A stretch of DNA of 64,000 nt from Pholiota molesta (Eukaryota; Basidiomycota; Agaricomycetes; Agaricales; Strophariaceae), in NCBI GenBank assembly GCA_014925825.1, contig JACGCK010000057.1, positions 124,001 through 188,000 on the forward strand. Reading direction: 5' to 3'. Positions within the stretch are counted from its first letter, which is position 1. Each line of letters starts with the position of its first letter. The position numbers and the translations under genes were made by a program. Under the pieces are notes generated by a model that searched no databases, was not told the DNA's origin, and saw only the letters and a program-made list of their open reading frames with translations. Of this stretch, positions 35,719-48,232 are shown in pieces.

Positions 35719-37466
35719 TAAACCATCAATGTGCGCAGTAAATCCACCCATTGCTGCAGCCATCCCTTCATAACTTTCTCTTCCACGGCAAGCTCGTTAT
35801 AGTCAACGCTAAGCATTATCCGTCCCTTCCATTCCGTGCAGCGGAAGAATCTAGTGGCGAGCATCATCTTCAGTGAAAAAATCAAACTCGATGAGTTGGC
35901 TGGGACTTACGGTCCAGGATCACATTTGTTGAGACCCACAAAGAAGTCATCGATATCAATGACAGTCTCTCCGTTTACACCTTCGTAACTTGGAGCAAGG
36001 TACATCGCGCCCTTTCCATCTCCCCCGTACTGCGGCCCAATGAACGGCGGCGCAGGCGGAGCCTGAAGCATGAGATCGCCTTCCTGCGCCTGAACCGCCA
36101 CTAGCGCCGGGTACGAAGCCTGCTTGATGTATTCCTTCTTGACCGTTTTAGCGAAGTCGAGTATCAGACCTCTTTTATCGCCTGCGGGGTGCTGATGGAA
36201 TATCGATACGGGGATTTGGAGAGCTGAGACTCCGAGACAATATCCGGGGTAACCGGTTGGGGTACGGTATTCTTTGTCCAACCGCTGGCGACCATCCATG
36301 AGGCCGAAGAAGAAAATGAGCCCGTCGGAATCCGGGGCTGGCGGGTTATCGTAGATAGGGAGTAGGCATACTGCGGCATGAACTAAAAAAAGTGATTCAG
36401 TCCGATTTTTCTGGGTCAAGGATCCATAAGACATACCTAGATGGTTGACAGTCAGTCTTTCCGTAAGACCACCCTTGATGCGACCGGCATCTTGAATTTT
36501 ATGCGACTCTTCCACAGTGAACTTGTGCTCGACACGACGAGTCTTGGGCTTTGAAGTCGAAGGATCAAATGGAAGGAATGATTTAAACCCATGCATTCGC
36601 TAGAATTTGAGAGTCATCATACAAGAAGTCAGGCAGGATATGGTTACACATAATCGAGGACTTACCGGAGCACCCGTAGCAAAGCCAGTCATGACATCCC
36701 CAAGGGTCTCAAAGTATTCCTTCCCGCCTCTGTATTCCTCTGCCGTCTCCGCCTTGATAACGTTACCCTGATCGTCAATGACTGCGGGCTCGTGCTTCTT
36801 CAGGATCTCTGTAACGATTGGGAGCAAGCGATCGCCCTCACTGCCCCACGCCATGCCGGCCTCTTGGGTTGAAAGGTACCCATGGTCGGTGATGTATTTT
36901 GCGAGATGCCCCAGGAGCTTTGTCAACAAAATCTTGACCCCAGCGCCATCAAATGTGGTATGCGCCGTGTGCAATAGCAAGCCGAACTTTTGGGCGCTAA
37001 AAGGCACCAAATATAGGAATGTTTGCCGATCGAAGTCGTTCGCAGGAATCGGTTCTTGACCGACATCATATCGGAGATCGTCGAGTGTTTTGGAATGGTG
37101 CTCAGGGAAGATTTTAACAGTCTCTTCCGCCCACGCGTCGACGTCCTCAGTGGACTTGCCCAAATCGTAGGTGATGAACGTAGTAGGCGCTTTTCCTTCA
37201 TGCCAGATGTGTGACGTCGATGCGGCAATGGTCGGCACTTCCCACCGTAAAGATTTCCAGGCGCTTTTAACATGGGTGAATAGTTCAGTCTGAGAAATAG
37301 GCGCGGAAAGGGTAGCGTAGACTCCGAGGAAGAGATTTTGCTCGCCGTGCTTCATCAATTTCCAAATATCTTCGATGACCTCTCCTCCTCCCGCCTCGCG
37401 ATAGAGACGTCCTGGTACCTTCTCATCGTTACGCCACAAGAACCGATTGAAGTCGACAATTTCCAT
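35719..37466 (-). CDS. CoA-dependent acyltransferase (Tri3/condensation-like)
   Basis: Four or five exons. The start is MEIVDFNRFLWRNDEKVPGR. The catalytic HxxxDG motif is in LLLHTAHTTFDGAGVKILLT, as in BAHD, Tri3 and condensation-fold acyltransferases. Other blocks are DLGKSTEDVDAWAEETVKIF, HGFKSFLPFDPSTSKPKTRR, IFFFGLMDGRQRLDKEYRTP and PGYCLGVSALQIPVSIFHQH. A final exon after an intron with acceptor ...CACTAG gives PFFRCTEWKGRIMLSVDYNE and ends VDLLRTLMV. Tri3-type enzymes acetylate hydroxyls on terpenoid skeletons; the substrate here is unknown. No frameshift. It sits 459 bp beyond the stop of P450-1 on the same strand, so both are read in the same direction and may be co-regulated. Confidence 0.8.
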
Positions 37467-37631
37467 GGTGAACGGACTGCACTCAAAATGGATAAGGTGA
37501 TAATTGGATTGCGGGCTTTCACTTCAGAACGGCCCTTAAATATTTCGGCGTTGCGACAAGTCGTAGTCATTTAATTTCTCGTTAATCATTATGCATCAAA
37601 TATTGATCACCTCGTTTTACCATGGGCTCTT

Positions 37632-37639
37632 ACCATGGT
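37632..37639. promoter_or_regulatory. Palindrome ACCATGGT upstream of the acyltransferase
   Basis: An 8-bp perfect palindrome about 165 bp upstream of the acyltransferase ATG, with a half-similar ACCATGGG 13 bp away. The same 8-mer lies upstream of P450-1. A shared regulator site is conjecture. Confidence 0.25.
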
Positions 37640-37925
37640 CTCACATCTCGAGGGTACACTGCTAAGTGCGTGGTACTTATTAATGCTCGAGGTAAGTCGT
37701 TGTAGCGCAGAAGTTGGACCCGAGTGCATGATAGACTGCTCCCGCCAATCCACATCTTATCTGCTTGTTTGCTCTGGTCAATAGTATTCATTGACTGAAC
37801 TGCTCCGCTTGTCGTTCTTGCTCAAGGGGACAATCTCTGATTCCGCGTAGCATATGATATCTGTCCAAGCTAACTTCAGTACTGGTATAGTTGCTGTAAA
37901 AATAGATATCTACGATACTAAGTAC

Positions 37926-40017
37926 TCATACTCGTCGTCTGCGGAATAAGACCTCCCCATTCGGATTCGGGACACATGTAACACCAAGCCAGAAATCAGG
38001 AGGCCGAACACCCTCTTCCTTGGTTTTGATGTCATAATTCATCACTACATGGGCCAACATTAATTTCAGCTCGGACACCGCAAAGTATCGTCCAGGGCAA
38101 GCATGTCGTCCGTGTCCAAAGCCCAAAGATTCACAGTTTGTCGATACCATGTCAAACCTCTTGGCAGCTCCCTCTGCAACGCGTCCTTTCATCTTTACAA
38201 ATCGGAAAGGGTCAAATTTCTCTGGGTCTTCGTATACGCTGTCTTTCATGTGCGCAGGAAGAGTGGCAACCCCAACTGTTGTTCCTTTGGGGATGACCAC
38301 ACCGCTGGAGAACTTGTAATCTTCTACAGCCACACGATTCATCAAAACTAATTATGAAAAGAATGTAAGTCAGTCACAGCGTTAAAGCGAGAGAAAATAT
38401 TCAAGCCTTACCGCTTGACAAAGGATGCAATCTCTGCGTTTCCTTCAAGAAACTATCAAGTTTTACCATTTTGTCAAGAGCATTTTTGGTCCACCCCTCT
38501 TCGCTGATAAACTCTTCGATCTCTTCACGTAGAGGTTGGAGATATTCTGGATACGTAGCCAGATTATACAATGTATGAATGAAGGCCTATAATTCAATGG
38601 TTTTTGAGCATGATTCTTCTGCGTTGGACTACCCCGATTGAGTATTCTTACCATCGACGATGTGTGAATAGCCGCGAAATTGACTGTCAGGAGACGTGTT
38701 GTGAGCGCCTCGTCAGTCGACTCGTCAGCATTAGCTTCATCCATAAGCCAGGTCAGTAAGTCCACCTGTATTACACCCTTGAATTGACATAAAGTTCGCA
38801 GATTAAATAAGCCTGCATACCGATTTTGCCGCTTGATCACCCTTTGCCGTACGTTCTTCCCTTCGAGCTTGAATAAGAGGTACAAGGTGTTTCAAAGCAT
38901 CCTTCTTTCGCTTCGGAATGTTGGAGATAAGGAGATTTACGACCCTAGATATATAATTATCAACACTGAACAGCCTCCAATATTCAAATAGAACTTACGG
39001 TCGAAGAAGCTTAGGCATTAAACGCAGTATTATTCCACTCTGGATGACGTCTACGGTAAATTGAACATTCAGCTTGATATAATCCGGATTTCTGCCTAGT
39101 GGAATATCTCAGTGATTCGCAAAGTGGGGGACACATAGAAATACTCACAGAGAGGGAGTCCGACAAAAATACGATTGCTGGCGCGGCCGACAACCTTCAT
39201 TACGGTATCGGTAACTTTGATACTCGCCCAATCTAGAGAAAATCTCAATGCCATGTGTTTCCCGGAGTAAGTAATATTCACCATCTGTTGGTGGCAAATA
39301 TTCTTTGAAGGCTTCTTGAAGTTCGTCATGAACTTCAGGTACCAGTTGTGGCAGGGCCCGTGTGAGTTGTGCCCGTATGATAGGGATGTGATACGGATTT
39401 TTGCTGACTCTATCGCCTAGAGTATATTCAACTTGCAGAGTCTTCAAAAAAGGAGGTATAAATTTCTCAGTTACGACTTGTAGAGCGATACATGTCGTGA
39501 ATCGTGATTACCTCATCAATGGCGACCATAGAAGAAAGGACGTTCTCAGGTGCCATTCGCAACTCGTCGATTGACTGTGAATCCGTAATAACAACCAGCC
39601 ATTCAATTATGCCAGCCATCCTGAACGCCCCCATGGGCCACTATAGTCGTCGATTTTAAGTTGGATAGCACGAGACCTCAAATTTTTGACTCACTTTCTT
39701 GAACGTTTCTCCTATGATTTTCTTGCCATTTGCCACGAAAGCTCCAGCTTGAAATAAAGACAGCAGAGGAGCCTCGTATCCCGATACTGGGATGTGCTTC
39801 AACTTTACGTTATCGTTCAGATTGTGTTTGTCCACTGAAATTTACGACAAGCACATACCTTGCGAGCTTGGCCAGTATACTTTGCTAGTAAAAACCAGTA
39901 GCAGACGCTACAAAGCCCGATGTAAAAGAGAGGGTTATTGGAAATGGACTGGATTCCAGCCTGAAAGATCGACCCAAGCTCATAGGCCATGAAATTGACT
40001 GTCATCAAGAGACTCAT
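37926..40017 (-). CDS. Cytochrome P450 monooxygenase 1 (ent-kaurene-oxidase-like)
   Basis: About ten exons, all joinable in frame. N-terminus MSLLMTVNFMAYELGSIFQA with a membrane anchor (PLFYIGLCSVCYWFLLA). Then LKHIPVSGYEAPLLSLFQAG, DETLQVEYTLGDRVSKNPYH, DWASIKVTDTVMKVVGRASN and RIFVGLPLCRNPDYIKLNVQ. The I-helix is LLTVNFAAIHTSSMAFIHTL, with His where most P450s have Asp/Glu before the Thr, a feature I associate with this fungal clade. ExxR is KETQR followed by LHPLSS. The haem-binding loop is LGFGHGRHACPGRYFAVSEL with the Cys ligand. The C-terminus VLFRRRRV is basic. The likely role is oxidation of a hydrophobic, perhaps terpenoid, substrate at the ER membrane, using a P450 reductase. The gene is intact. 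Family assignment is approximate. Confidence 0.88.
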
Positions 40018-41140
40018 GACAAAAATTCAACATTATTGGCCCTGGGGATTTCGAGTCGCATTGATGGGTGATTGTGGTGATTGTTGTGATTGACATGTTT
40101 GACAGCTGTCAAACATTATGCTACGTGTCACACAAAGTTAACATTCAAATCATTTATTTCTTTCAATCCCAAGTGTGTTCTGGTAGGTGATGGACTAATA
40201 AGTACACCCTGGATCCATGTAAGACTGCTAAATGATCTACGTTAACCATGGTACCATAGTCCAGTGATCGTCGAAATTCTACTGTGTTTAGAACCACGCC
40301 AAGCGTTTCCCATTCACAGCACCAGGCCTGGGGCCCGGGGCCTTGAGAATTGCTTTCGTGAGTGGTCTAGATCTAGGTCCTCAACCGAGTATCAACTAAC
40401 TACTTATTATGCGTCTTTGGTTCTTACTCAAAATTCTTTCCGTGACGCGGAGTCATTGCGGACCGCTCGTTCACTCATGATCAACCCATGTACACCACAC
40501 ACCCACCCCACGATCTCCATGGAATTCGATGTGCGTGCGACAATATTGTGGACACAATAATCTAGGGAGTTGGTCAGTCCAGTAAGTGGTATATTCTTGA
40601 ATTTCCTTAAAGTTGTGGATGATCTTCGGCTTGCCAGCTCGACAAATGATTAAGATTAAGTATATGACGCATACCGTATAGATAAAGACGAGTTTGCTGT
40701 CTATTTCATAGCTAGTTGCTATAAGCAATTGCACATTTATGACCGGAATATTATCGGTATCAAGTGAGATCACGATCCCTTTCTTAAGTCTAATAGTAAT
40801 ATGCTTCGCTTGCTTTTATATGTCCCATTTTTTCCACACGCAGACTTCTGCCCCCGCATTGAAGAACAGCTCCTCTAGGATTGGAACTCCACAGCCGTCG
40901 AATCCGCCGTTTCCGGGCCCTCAGTGTCCGTCATTCACCTTGTGACTATGTACCTCGTATGCGCCATGCGTATATCTGACGATATTAGATGGCAGACAGT
41001 GGCAGACCCATATCATCGAAAGCCTCATTTTCTTTCCGAACTTCTAAGACCGCTAGCGAAGTTAGGAATTGGTAATTTTTATTCGACGACTAAATTTGCA
41101 ACGGGAAGACATCACGAAGTGCGAGGTGGCGCCGTGGCGG
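40018..41140. other. Divergent spacer, P450-1 / GDSL esterase
   Basis: About 1.1 kb holding both promoters. No gene is visible. It includes an ACCATGGT palindrome and, near the right end, a TATA box. Confidence 0.45.
40245..40252. promoter_or_regulatory. Palindrome ACCATGGT upstream of P450-1
   Basis: The same 8-bp palindrome as at 37632-37639, 228 bp upstream of the P450-1 ATG, here inside the longer AACCATGGTACCATAG. Confidence 0.25.
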
Positions 41141-41150
41141 TTGCATAAAT
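41141..41150 (+). promoter_or_regulatory. TATA-like box of the GDSL esterase
   Basis: TTGCATAAATACTG lies about 100 bp before the ATG at 41245. The alternative in-frame ATG at 41161 is only about 15 bp from the box, so it probably lies at or before the transcription start. Confidence 0.5.
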
Positions 41151-41244
41151 ACTGAAGGCAATGTTTTCCTTGGACTTGAGCACCAGACATCCTTCAGCCT
41201 CATCAATTTACTGGCGTGAACGCTCTTGCACTCGCTTTCGTAAA

Positions 41245-42411
41245 ATGGTGGCCTTTCTCTCTGCTGCACTACTCATTCTCTCTATTACAGCTAGCTCCAC
41301 GCAATCAGCCTTTGCAAACGGAGTATCACCAGGACAAATAAAAAACCTGGTTACTTTTGGAGACAGCTACACCGACACTGTTGCCATTTCGAACGGTGGC
41401 ACGCAATGGCCAGTCTATGCATCTGGCTATGCTCATGTTAACCTCTTCCCATTTGCTCGATCCGGGGCAACATGCTCCAACAACATCACCTTCCGTCCCT
41501 TCCCCTCAGTCTTCGAAAGCCAGCTTCCCGCTTACTTCAATGCAACTGGAACGGGAGTAGACAAGCATCCTGGAAAGGGCTCCCTAGATCCCCGTGAAAC
41601 GATCTATACTTTGTGGATCGGGACGAACGACGTTGGCGCGAACGCCCTCTTGACCGGAAGCGATCAAGCGAGCTTGGTAGATGTGACGGAATGCATGGTT
41701 AACTGGGTCAAGGTGCTCTACTCCAGCGGAGCGAGAAACTTTTTATTCCAAAACGTGAGCACCGTTCCTCTCCCATGCTAAATTAGTTGAACTAAATATA
41801 GCTTTCATATTTATAGATGATTCCACTCCAAAAGGTACCACTGTATGCCCCAGTATCATACACGGATCGCTACTGGACCGCACAGCGCAACACAACGGAA
41901 TGGAGTGTGTTCATGACCGAACTTGTCCTTTCGGGCAATGCTCTCACCAAGCTCATGCTACAAGCTCTCGCACCGACTCTTTCCGGAGCTCATGTTGGTA
42001 AGGCCTTCGAAATATATTTTGCGGTTTGGCATTTATCTAACTACGAAATTTTTATAGGCATCTTCGACTCTTACTCCCTTTTCGCGGACATGTTTGTGCA
42101 CCCTCAACTATACTTAAACGGCACTGCGCCGCTTAATGTGACCGGGGCCGTTCAAGCCTGCGTGTTCCAACTTAACGAGGCGGTAAGCGATCCAGGCGTA
42201 TGTACTATTGCCCAAGGTACAGACAGGGACAGCTTCTTATGGTATGTGACTGACATTTGGACGTTAACAATATTATTTTAACAATCTTATGCCTGTTCCC
42301 TCCAGGTTTGACGAGCTGCATCCTAGCGAACAAGCAGACAGGATTGTCGCAAGGGAGATCGCACAAGCCATTGAGGGACGTGCCAACCAGTGGACAACAT
42401 GGTTGAGCTAA
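41245..42411 (+). CDS. Secreted GDSL (SGNH) esterase, CE16-like
   Basis: Four exons (41245-41754, 41817-41997, 42058-42241, 42306-42411) give 326 residues. A signal peptide starts MVAFLSAALLILSITASS. SGNH blocks: Ser41 in LVTFGDSYTD, Gly/Asn-type block around FARSGATCSNN, Asn in LWIGTNDVGAN, and the Asp-His pair in WFDELHPSEQADRIV. Asn-X-Ser/Thr sites (NITF, NATG, NVTG) suit a secreted glycoprotein. Fungal enzymes of this type remove acetyl groups from carbohydrates or other small esters. It lies between acyltransferase/P450 genes and could act on the cluster product, but a plain secreted lignocellulose enzyme is equally possible. The upstream ATG at 41161 would hide the signal peptide and is disfavoured. 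Confidence 0.88.
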
Positions 42412-42622
42412 GCGACCAATCCTCCAAATTAACCCAAAAAAAAGCTTCAGCTGTGTTCGTAGCTGAGTACAATGTTACATGCGATAATACGATATATGAG
42501 AGAGTGTCGAGCAAAACCTGTTTCGTATGTACGCGACCTCTCAGAATGCATTTCCATAGCCGTGCCTTCCAGAATGAGAAATTTGAGCGTGAGATCGTAT
42601 GCAAGCGGGGTGCAGTGATACT

Positions 42623-44945
42623 TCATTCTCGCCCTTCGTCACCTCTCCACCTAATCCTGATCGGCAGGTTCCCTTTCGCCTGGCAAACGAATCTATCTTC
42701 CATCTTCTCTTCCCATTGATTGGTATCATAGACTGCGCCGTCAAATTCCATCTCAAAGTTCCTCATAAAAGCAGCCAAGACGTAACGCATCTCCATTAAC
42801 GCTAATGGGCGACCAACGCAATTATGTTGGCCAAGGGAGAATGGGATAAACGCATCACGTGAGGTGGTGAACTTCGTCGCAGAATGAGCGTGTTTGTCGG
42901 TCGCTTCTGAGGGGAGGGGATTGGGGAGCCAACGTTCCGGGATAAATTTATTCGGGAGTGGAGAGAAATGGCGGGGACTCCTATGTAGGACATAGGCAGG
43001 CACCGTGATCGCGTTCCCCTCCGGAAGGAACCTTTGCATGGATATATTTGAGCGAACATGTATGGTACTAACAAAATTTAAGACCTACACGTCCAATGAC
43101 TCGCATTGTAGAATTTTCCCGCCGCTTCCCTTAGCGGGAGCGCGTTGAAGACCAGTTGTTACCGAAGGGAATAAACGTAGAGCTTCGTTTCTACATGATT
43201 TGCGTTCATCACCTCAGTTCAGTAGTATTTATACGGAAGAAATTTCTCACATGACCGCGTTGAGGTATGGCAGAGATCCCAAGATGTCTCCATATCTCGC
43301 TTCGATAGGATCTTCAGGCCTTATCTCTATATCCATGTTTGGTATATCGTGCTTCGCAAATGCCTCATCTACCTCCCACTGCAGGCGTTGATATGCCTCT
43401 GGAGTAGAAAGTAGCAGATACATTACGCATGATAGCGTGAACGCAGTCGTATCGGATCCTGCTACAATTGCAAGGAGGGCATTGGAGATAATCATGGGAA
43501 GTTCCGCCTCTACATTGTTTGACGCTTCAGACTGGAAGATCACCAAATGGACGTTAATGAACTGCCGTGAGGCTTTCCAAATAAGATAATTAACTTCAAA
43601 ACACACCATATGATAGAAAAGATCCTTGCGCTTCATTTCCATTGTGTACCGCGTGAGAGCTTTCTCCATGCCAAGTTCGATGAAGTGTGTCATGCCCCCA
43701 TTGACCACTGGGAAGTGACGCATAAATTTCGAAATCCATGGGACGTGGTGCGTAATGCTTGGAAGACTAACACCCAGATTAGTAGAAAGGACCATCTCTC
43801 CTGAGGTTAATATTTCTGACTTACTACATCGCCCCTTCCATGGCATGGAAATAGCCATCTTTATCGCCTTCGTTCATTAGTTGAAAGCATCCTCCAAAAC
43901 TTAACCAATGTGAGAAAGTACGAAGATCATAAGGAAACTCATGAAACGCACGCTACATCGCCGATAAAGTCGAGGCTAGTTCGATTGAAAGAACGTTTAA
44001 TTCAACACATCCCACCTATTTTAATTAATGGCTACTCACCCAAAACAGCCGATCCACTTCGAAAGATCTACCTTTCCAATACCTTGCTCGCTTTCCATGC
44101 AGATGTCTTTGAGGATAGCAATTATTTGGGTGACCCTTGGAATAAGAAGAGCCTCGTAGTCTTTGAGTGGCTCAGCAGAGAAAGCCTTATTCCACGGCTT
44201 GCGAAGCTGTGCGTGAAGGACCGAGTCGCGTAGGTCGATAATATTATCGTAGTCTTTCTGGGCATCCGTTTGCGCAAATTTGCGTCCATCCCACACTGTT
44301 GCAAAGTGAAAATATAATTGGGACGGTCAGATCCACGGTCTTCTTCGAGGAATGAAGAAATAACTCAACTTGGCCCTTTCGGCATTCCTTGACTACCAAG
44401 AATATTGGGGAGGAATGCCTTCTCGATGGTGGAAAGTTCGTTTGGGCCTGCAAATCCAACGGAATTAGATTGCATCTAACGTCGCGACATGTAAATAATG
44501 ATAGGCGTACCGATTCTGACAGTCGATCCGTATTGATCATGTACGGCTTTCAAGTAGATATGCGTCTTTCCTGTGTATGCAATCCAAGCTCCCCATAATT
44601 TGGTGACTCTCATAATAACTGGGCCAGGATATTTTGCCAATGGATGATATGGGGAGAGCCTATATCCAAGCACAGCGAGGAGAAGGGCAGAGTAGAAAAT
44701 AGAGTAGGCACAGGCTGCACTGAGAAGTATTGAGTATGCTTGCTGCCAGAGGAGCCATGCTGGTAGTGAGGGAATTAACGCAAGTGCAATGATTGCATGT
44801 TTTAGTCCCACTGGATCGTAGCGTTTGAACCATTGGTGGGCTGCCTAAAAAATAACATCAGCTATCGTTTAATCAGGAGCGTAATATTTGTCACCAAGGC
44901 TGAAAGGATGTCGGCTACTACAACAAGCTGAACGTTGGAATCCAT
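42623..44945 (-). CDS. Cytochrome P450 monooxygenase 2
   Basis: About nine exons. The first exon starts MDSNVQLVVVADILSAL and splices to AAHQWFKRYDPVGLKHAIIA. The N-terminus has several membrane segments (IPSLPAWLLWQQAYSILLSA; YSALLLAVLGYRLSPYHPLA), more than the single anchor of most P450s. Then YPGPVIMRVTKLWGAWIAYT, YGSTVRIGPNELSTIEKAF and MWDGRKFAQTDAQKDYDNII. The I-helix is ALLAIVAGSDTTAFTLSCVM, ExxR is NEALRLFP, and the haem loop is FIPFSLGQHNCVGRPLALME. The type resembles basidiomycete P450s often labelled high-nitrogen-upregulated. A 60-bp intron around 43760-43815 must be removed to join MEGA to LPSITHHVPW. With it the gene is intact. It is convergent with the GDSL esterase, only 211 bp apart. 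Confidence 0.87.
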
Positions 44946-46350
44946 ATGACCACAGTGGTTAATAGGGACCTAGGGAAGAAAGGCAGGACTCAACTGAAGT
45001 CTTTCGAGGTAGTCTAGATCTCCTTTAAGACTTTCAGGCCGCCTCAGATGTTACTGACTTAAGCTGACTTAAGCTTGGGTTCGTCAGAGAACTCTCACTA
45101 AGTATATCATACATCAACGTCAACGTCGTTCACACTCAGGCTGTTGCACAAGGAAAAATTATATTGGAAAAATTATATCTCACGAAGCAATTGGATGCCT
45201 CAGGTAATACCAGATTATGAAACAATACATTCACATAACATGCATACAGATAGATACGTCTAGTCCCAGAACCAAACGAGCTACAGCGGGCTACTACTAA
45301 TTTCTGCAATGTATATGATGGCCTTTTCCATGAGGAAAGGGCGATCATATACATTACCTGGGGTAGATAGATTTTCATTTGAACTTAACTCCTATAAGAA
45401 CGGCCTATTCGAAGCTTGATGAGCACCTATCTTCAATTGCAAGGTCATCCGACGTAGGTCAATCGGATTAACAGATGATTTTGAATCTTGAAGTCTGACA
45501 GTAGGGCGTAGAATCAATTCCTGAAAGATATGTAAGGCTTAGTGTCCAAGGCAACGGGCAATATTTATTGATTCCGCAGTTGGTGTCGAATCTAGACAAA
45601 GTCAACCTTGAGTTACCCCGTTGATCAAGAGCGTGGATTGATTTCCTTGATCATGGCACTCAGGCAATTGATACTAGCTACACTGTGATCTGTTAGCAAG
45701 TCAAAATTATAACCTATAAAATAGATTAACCGCTGTGAGGTAGAACCATTTTTCGACGTTCTCTTTTTTCTTTGCACCCGTCTCCCGAAGATTCAGAGAC
45801 GGAAATTGATCAACATCAATATCATGGTGGCGCACAAAATGAATTACCATATTAAGGAAAAAATAACTGCACCTATGCTAAATATGTAACGTTGAACTCC
45901 GTGTCCTCCGAGGGGAGGAGAAAAGTTTTGGGCCTTAATTACTCCGATCCAGTTAGGGTCGCCCTAACGAGTAGGGCCTAGGGAAGATTTAAGCTGCTGC
46001 CTACCAAGTCTTACGTTCACTCCAACTTTGACATTCACTCTGGCGACAGTAAATACTACCTCGGGATAGTCTGGCTAGACTACTTCTTAGGATTTCGATT
46101 TTTTTTCGTTCTCCAAGCATCAGCCGCCTCAAAAACTGCCATTATTTAGTTTTTTCTTCTTGTAACTCCCTCCCGTCGAATCAATCGCCCAGATCAGCCC
46201 TCTGGGTAATTGGGATTCGGCCCGGACTGCCGGAGGCATCATGAGGTTCCTAATTCGCCACTTCAACTTGGTCATTACCAACACCATTCTCCGCCTCAAT
46301 CCATATACATTCATCTCTCTTCATGTCATAAAGTCGACTTTTGAAATCTC
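44946..46350. other. Intergenic region, no gene supported
   Basis: About 1.4 kb. A 10-bp tandem (CTGACTTAAG twice, near 45057), a possible TATAAAATA near 45715 and a GTTAGGG-TCG-CCCTAAC inverted repeat at 45952-45968 are the only structures seen. Confidence 0.4.
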
Positions 46351-48232
46351 ATGCTAGACATGTCTATCCTTGTCTACGACCTCATCCTACGTGTGTTGGA
46401 ACTGTGCTGCGACGACTACGCCTTTCTTTTCCGATGCTCGCTTGTTGACTGGGAATTCAATCGCGCTGCATCAAGGGTGCTGTATTCTCGGTCGTAATTG
46501 CGCCGAAGTTTAAGCCTGTGCTTAATCTACGAGATACAAATCCAGTTCCAGTGAGTGAGTTCAGGCTTCATTGGGGCACTCGTCGGGCATGATAAGGAGA
46601 TGCGTAATCACCAAGAATTTGAGATGCGTTTGAGCAGGATCTCATATCCTGAGTCTGGAAGGCTCCAGAAGAATTGGTTCATTTGTTGTCGGGATGCTTG
46701 ACCACTGTAGGACACTAAATTCGTGCCCTTCTCAGGAATCATCCAACTTTGCTTCCGCTTCTCTGCCTCACAACAGCCATTATGTACTCTCTCTCCAAGT
46801 CAGCGGTACGTACCTTACAATCTTGTTCATGCAGATACTTACATATTATCACTTTGCTTGTGGCGTGACATAGGTTATGTCTCAGCTCGCCCTCCCCCAC
46901 GAAATACACTCTCAGAGCTTCTCGCCACTGCCATCAAATCATTTGTGAACCTCCACAGTGTACAATTTACACCAGTCACATACCACGAGGAACTTTTTGC
47001 TCCTAGTCTCCCTCTCCTTCAGTCCACACACCCCTTAACCAACCTCACTGTCAATGCATCCTGCTCTAATGAAGCTCGGGCACCTACACTCGTCCAAATC
47101 ACTGGATTGCACTCGTTGACTTTGCTAAACCCAGGACGTGCAATTCTACAGCTCCTCCCCGAGTGGCTTGAGCGGCTATCTTCCACACTGCGCGAGTTGC
47201 ATTTGAAAGTAAGAAAGGATCTGCGCCACGATTTGCGATACGTAACGGATGTGCAAATTCTGATGCGAGCTATTGATCTTCTTCTTATGTAGGATAATTG
47301 CGGGTCGGTGACGCCAGGTGTCCTAAAATCATTTGTTCCCTACGTGAAGGATAATCTCCAGGCGTTTACGCTTGGGCTGTCGTATTCTTTAACTGATGAG
47401 AACGTCTTTACTTTCCTTGGGAGCTTAACACAGCTTAGGCGCCTGAATCTGCGGTACTATTGGGTTTGCATCTTCCTGGTCTCAATCAACTGTGTAGCTA
47501 ATTCTCGACTTCCTAGCAAATGAAACAACCACTTCACTTGCCCCGACTCACATCTCTACGTTCATTCACTGCCATATATTATCAGATCGACACTGCGATG
47601 GAAGTCACTGACTTCAGCAAATGGGTACGGCGTGCCATTGCGGATCTCCGCACCTTGAAGAGCTTCATTCGTCCACGAAGGCGACGTCAGGCTGTCCAGT
47701 AGCGTACGACGGCTTAGTCGATTCTGTCATCAAGAAACACTGGGCAACACTCCGCGTACTAGACCTTGGCGCGGCAGTGGTGAGCATTAGGAAGCTGAAG
47801 GAAATGTTGTCCGGCTGTTTACAGTTAGAAGAAATTCGATAACGGTCGATAAGAGTGTATTGGTAAGTCCAGAATTGTTTCTCGGTGCCATGGTAATGTA
47901 ATGCTATTCAGGGAGTATTCCTTGCTTGGGGTGATTTCGATCCGGAGCTCGCGCGTCTGCGCTCTGTTTCGTTCCGACTAGCGAATGCACCACACCGCTT
48001 CAGCGTAGATGATGTGCAAGGCCTGGTTGCCACGATTATGCAAAAATCGAGCTTCTCTGCTCTGAGAAGGCTGGCAATCAATGGCATTACCTGGGAGGTA
48101 TGGGCACGAGTTTGGCTCAAATTCTCAAGAATTAGAAACCCATGACATCTATACTTTAGGGAAGCTATACTTTGAACTCTGATTTCCAAACCAAATTCAT
48201 CATTAGGCGTGCGGAGGACATCATCCACCTTG
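46351..48232 (+). pseudogene. F-box/LRR protein gene, at least three single-base breaks
   Basis: The ORF starts MLDMSILVYDLILRVLELCC, an F-box-like N-terminus (DDYAFLFRCSLVDWEFNRAA). The exons then encode leucine-rich repeats: ELLATAIKSFVNLHSVQF, HPLTNLTVNASCSNEA, QITGLHSLTLLNPGRAILQL, WLERLSSTLRELHLK, FLGSLTQLRRLNLRYYW, LHLPRLTSLRSFTAIYYQID, HWATLRVLDLGAAVVSI and FDPELARLRSVSFRLANA. Such proteins are substrate receptors of SCF ubiquitin ligases and are very numerous in mushrooms. The frame breaks by one missing base near 46486 (SRVLYS to VVIAPKFKP), near 47640 (VRRAIA to GSPHLEELH) and near 47838 (LEEIR to TVDKSVLG). No stop-gain substitutions were seen. It may be decay or missing bases in the assembly. 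Confidence 0.65.

Noticed and set aside
45952..45968. GTTAGGG-TCG-CCCTAAC inverted repeat, telomere-like hexamers
   Set aside because: Only one hexamer on each side; no array, so not telomeric. Probably a chance palindrome.
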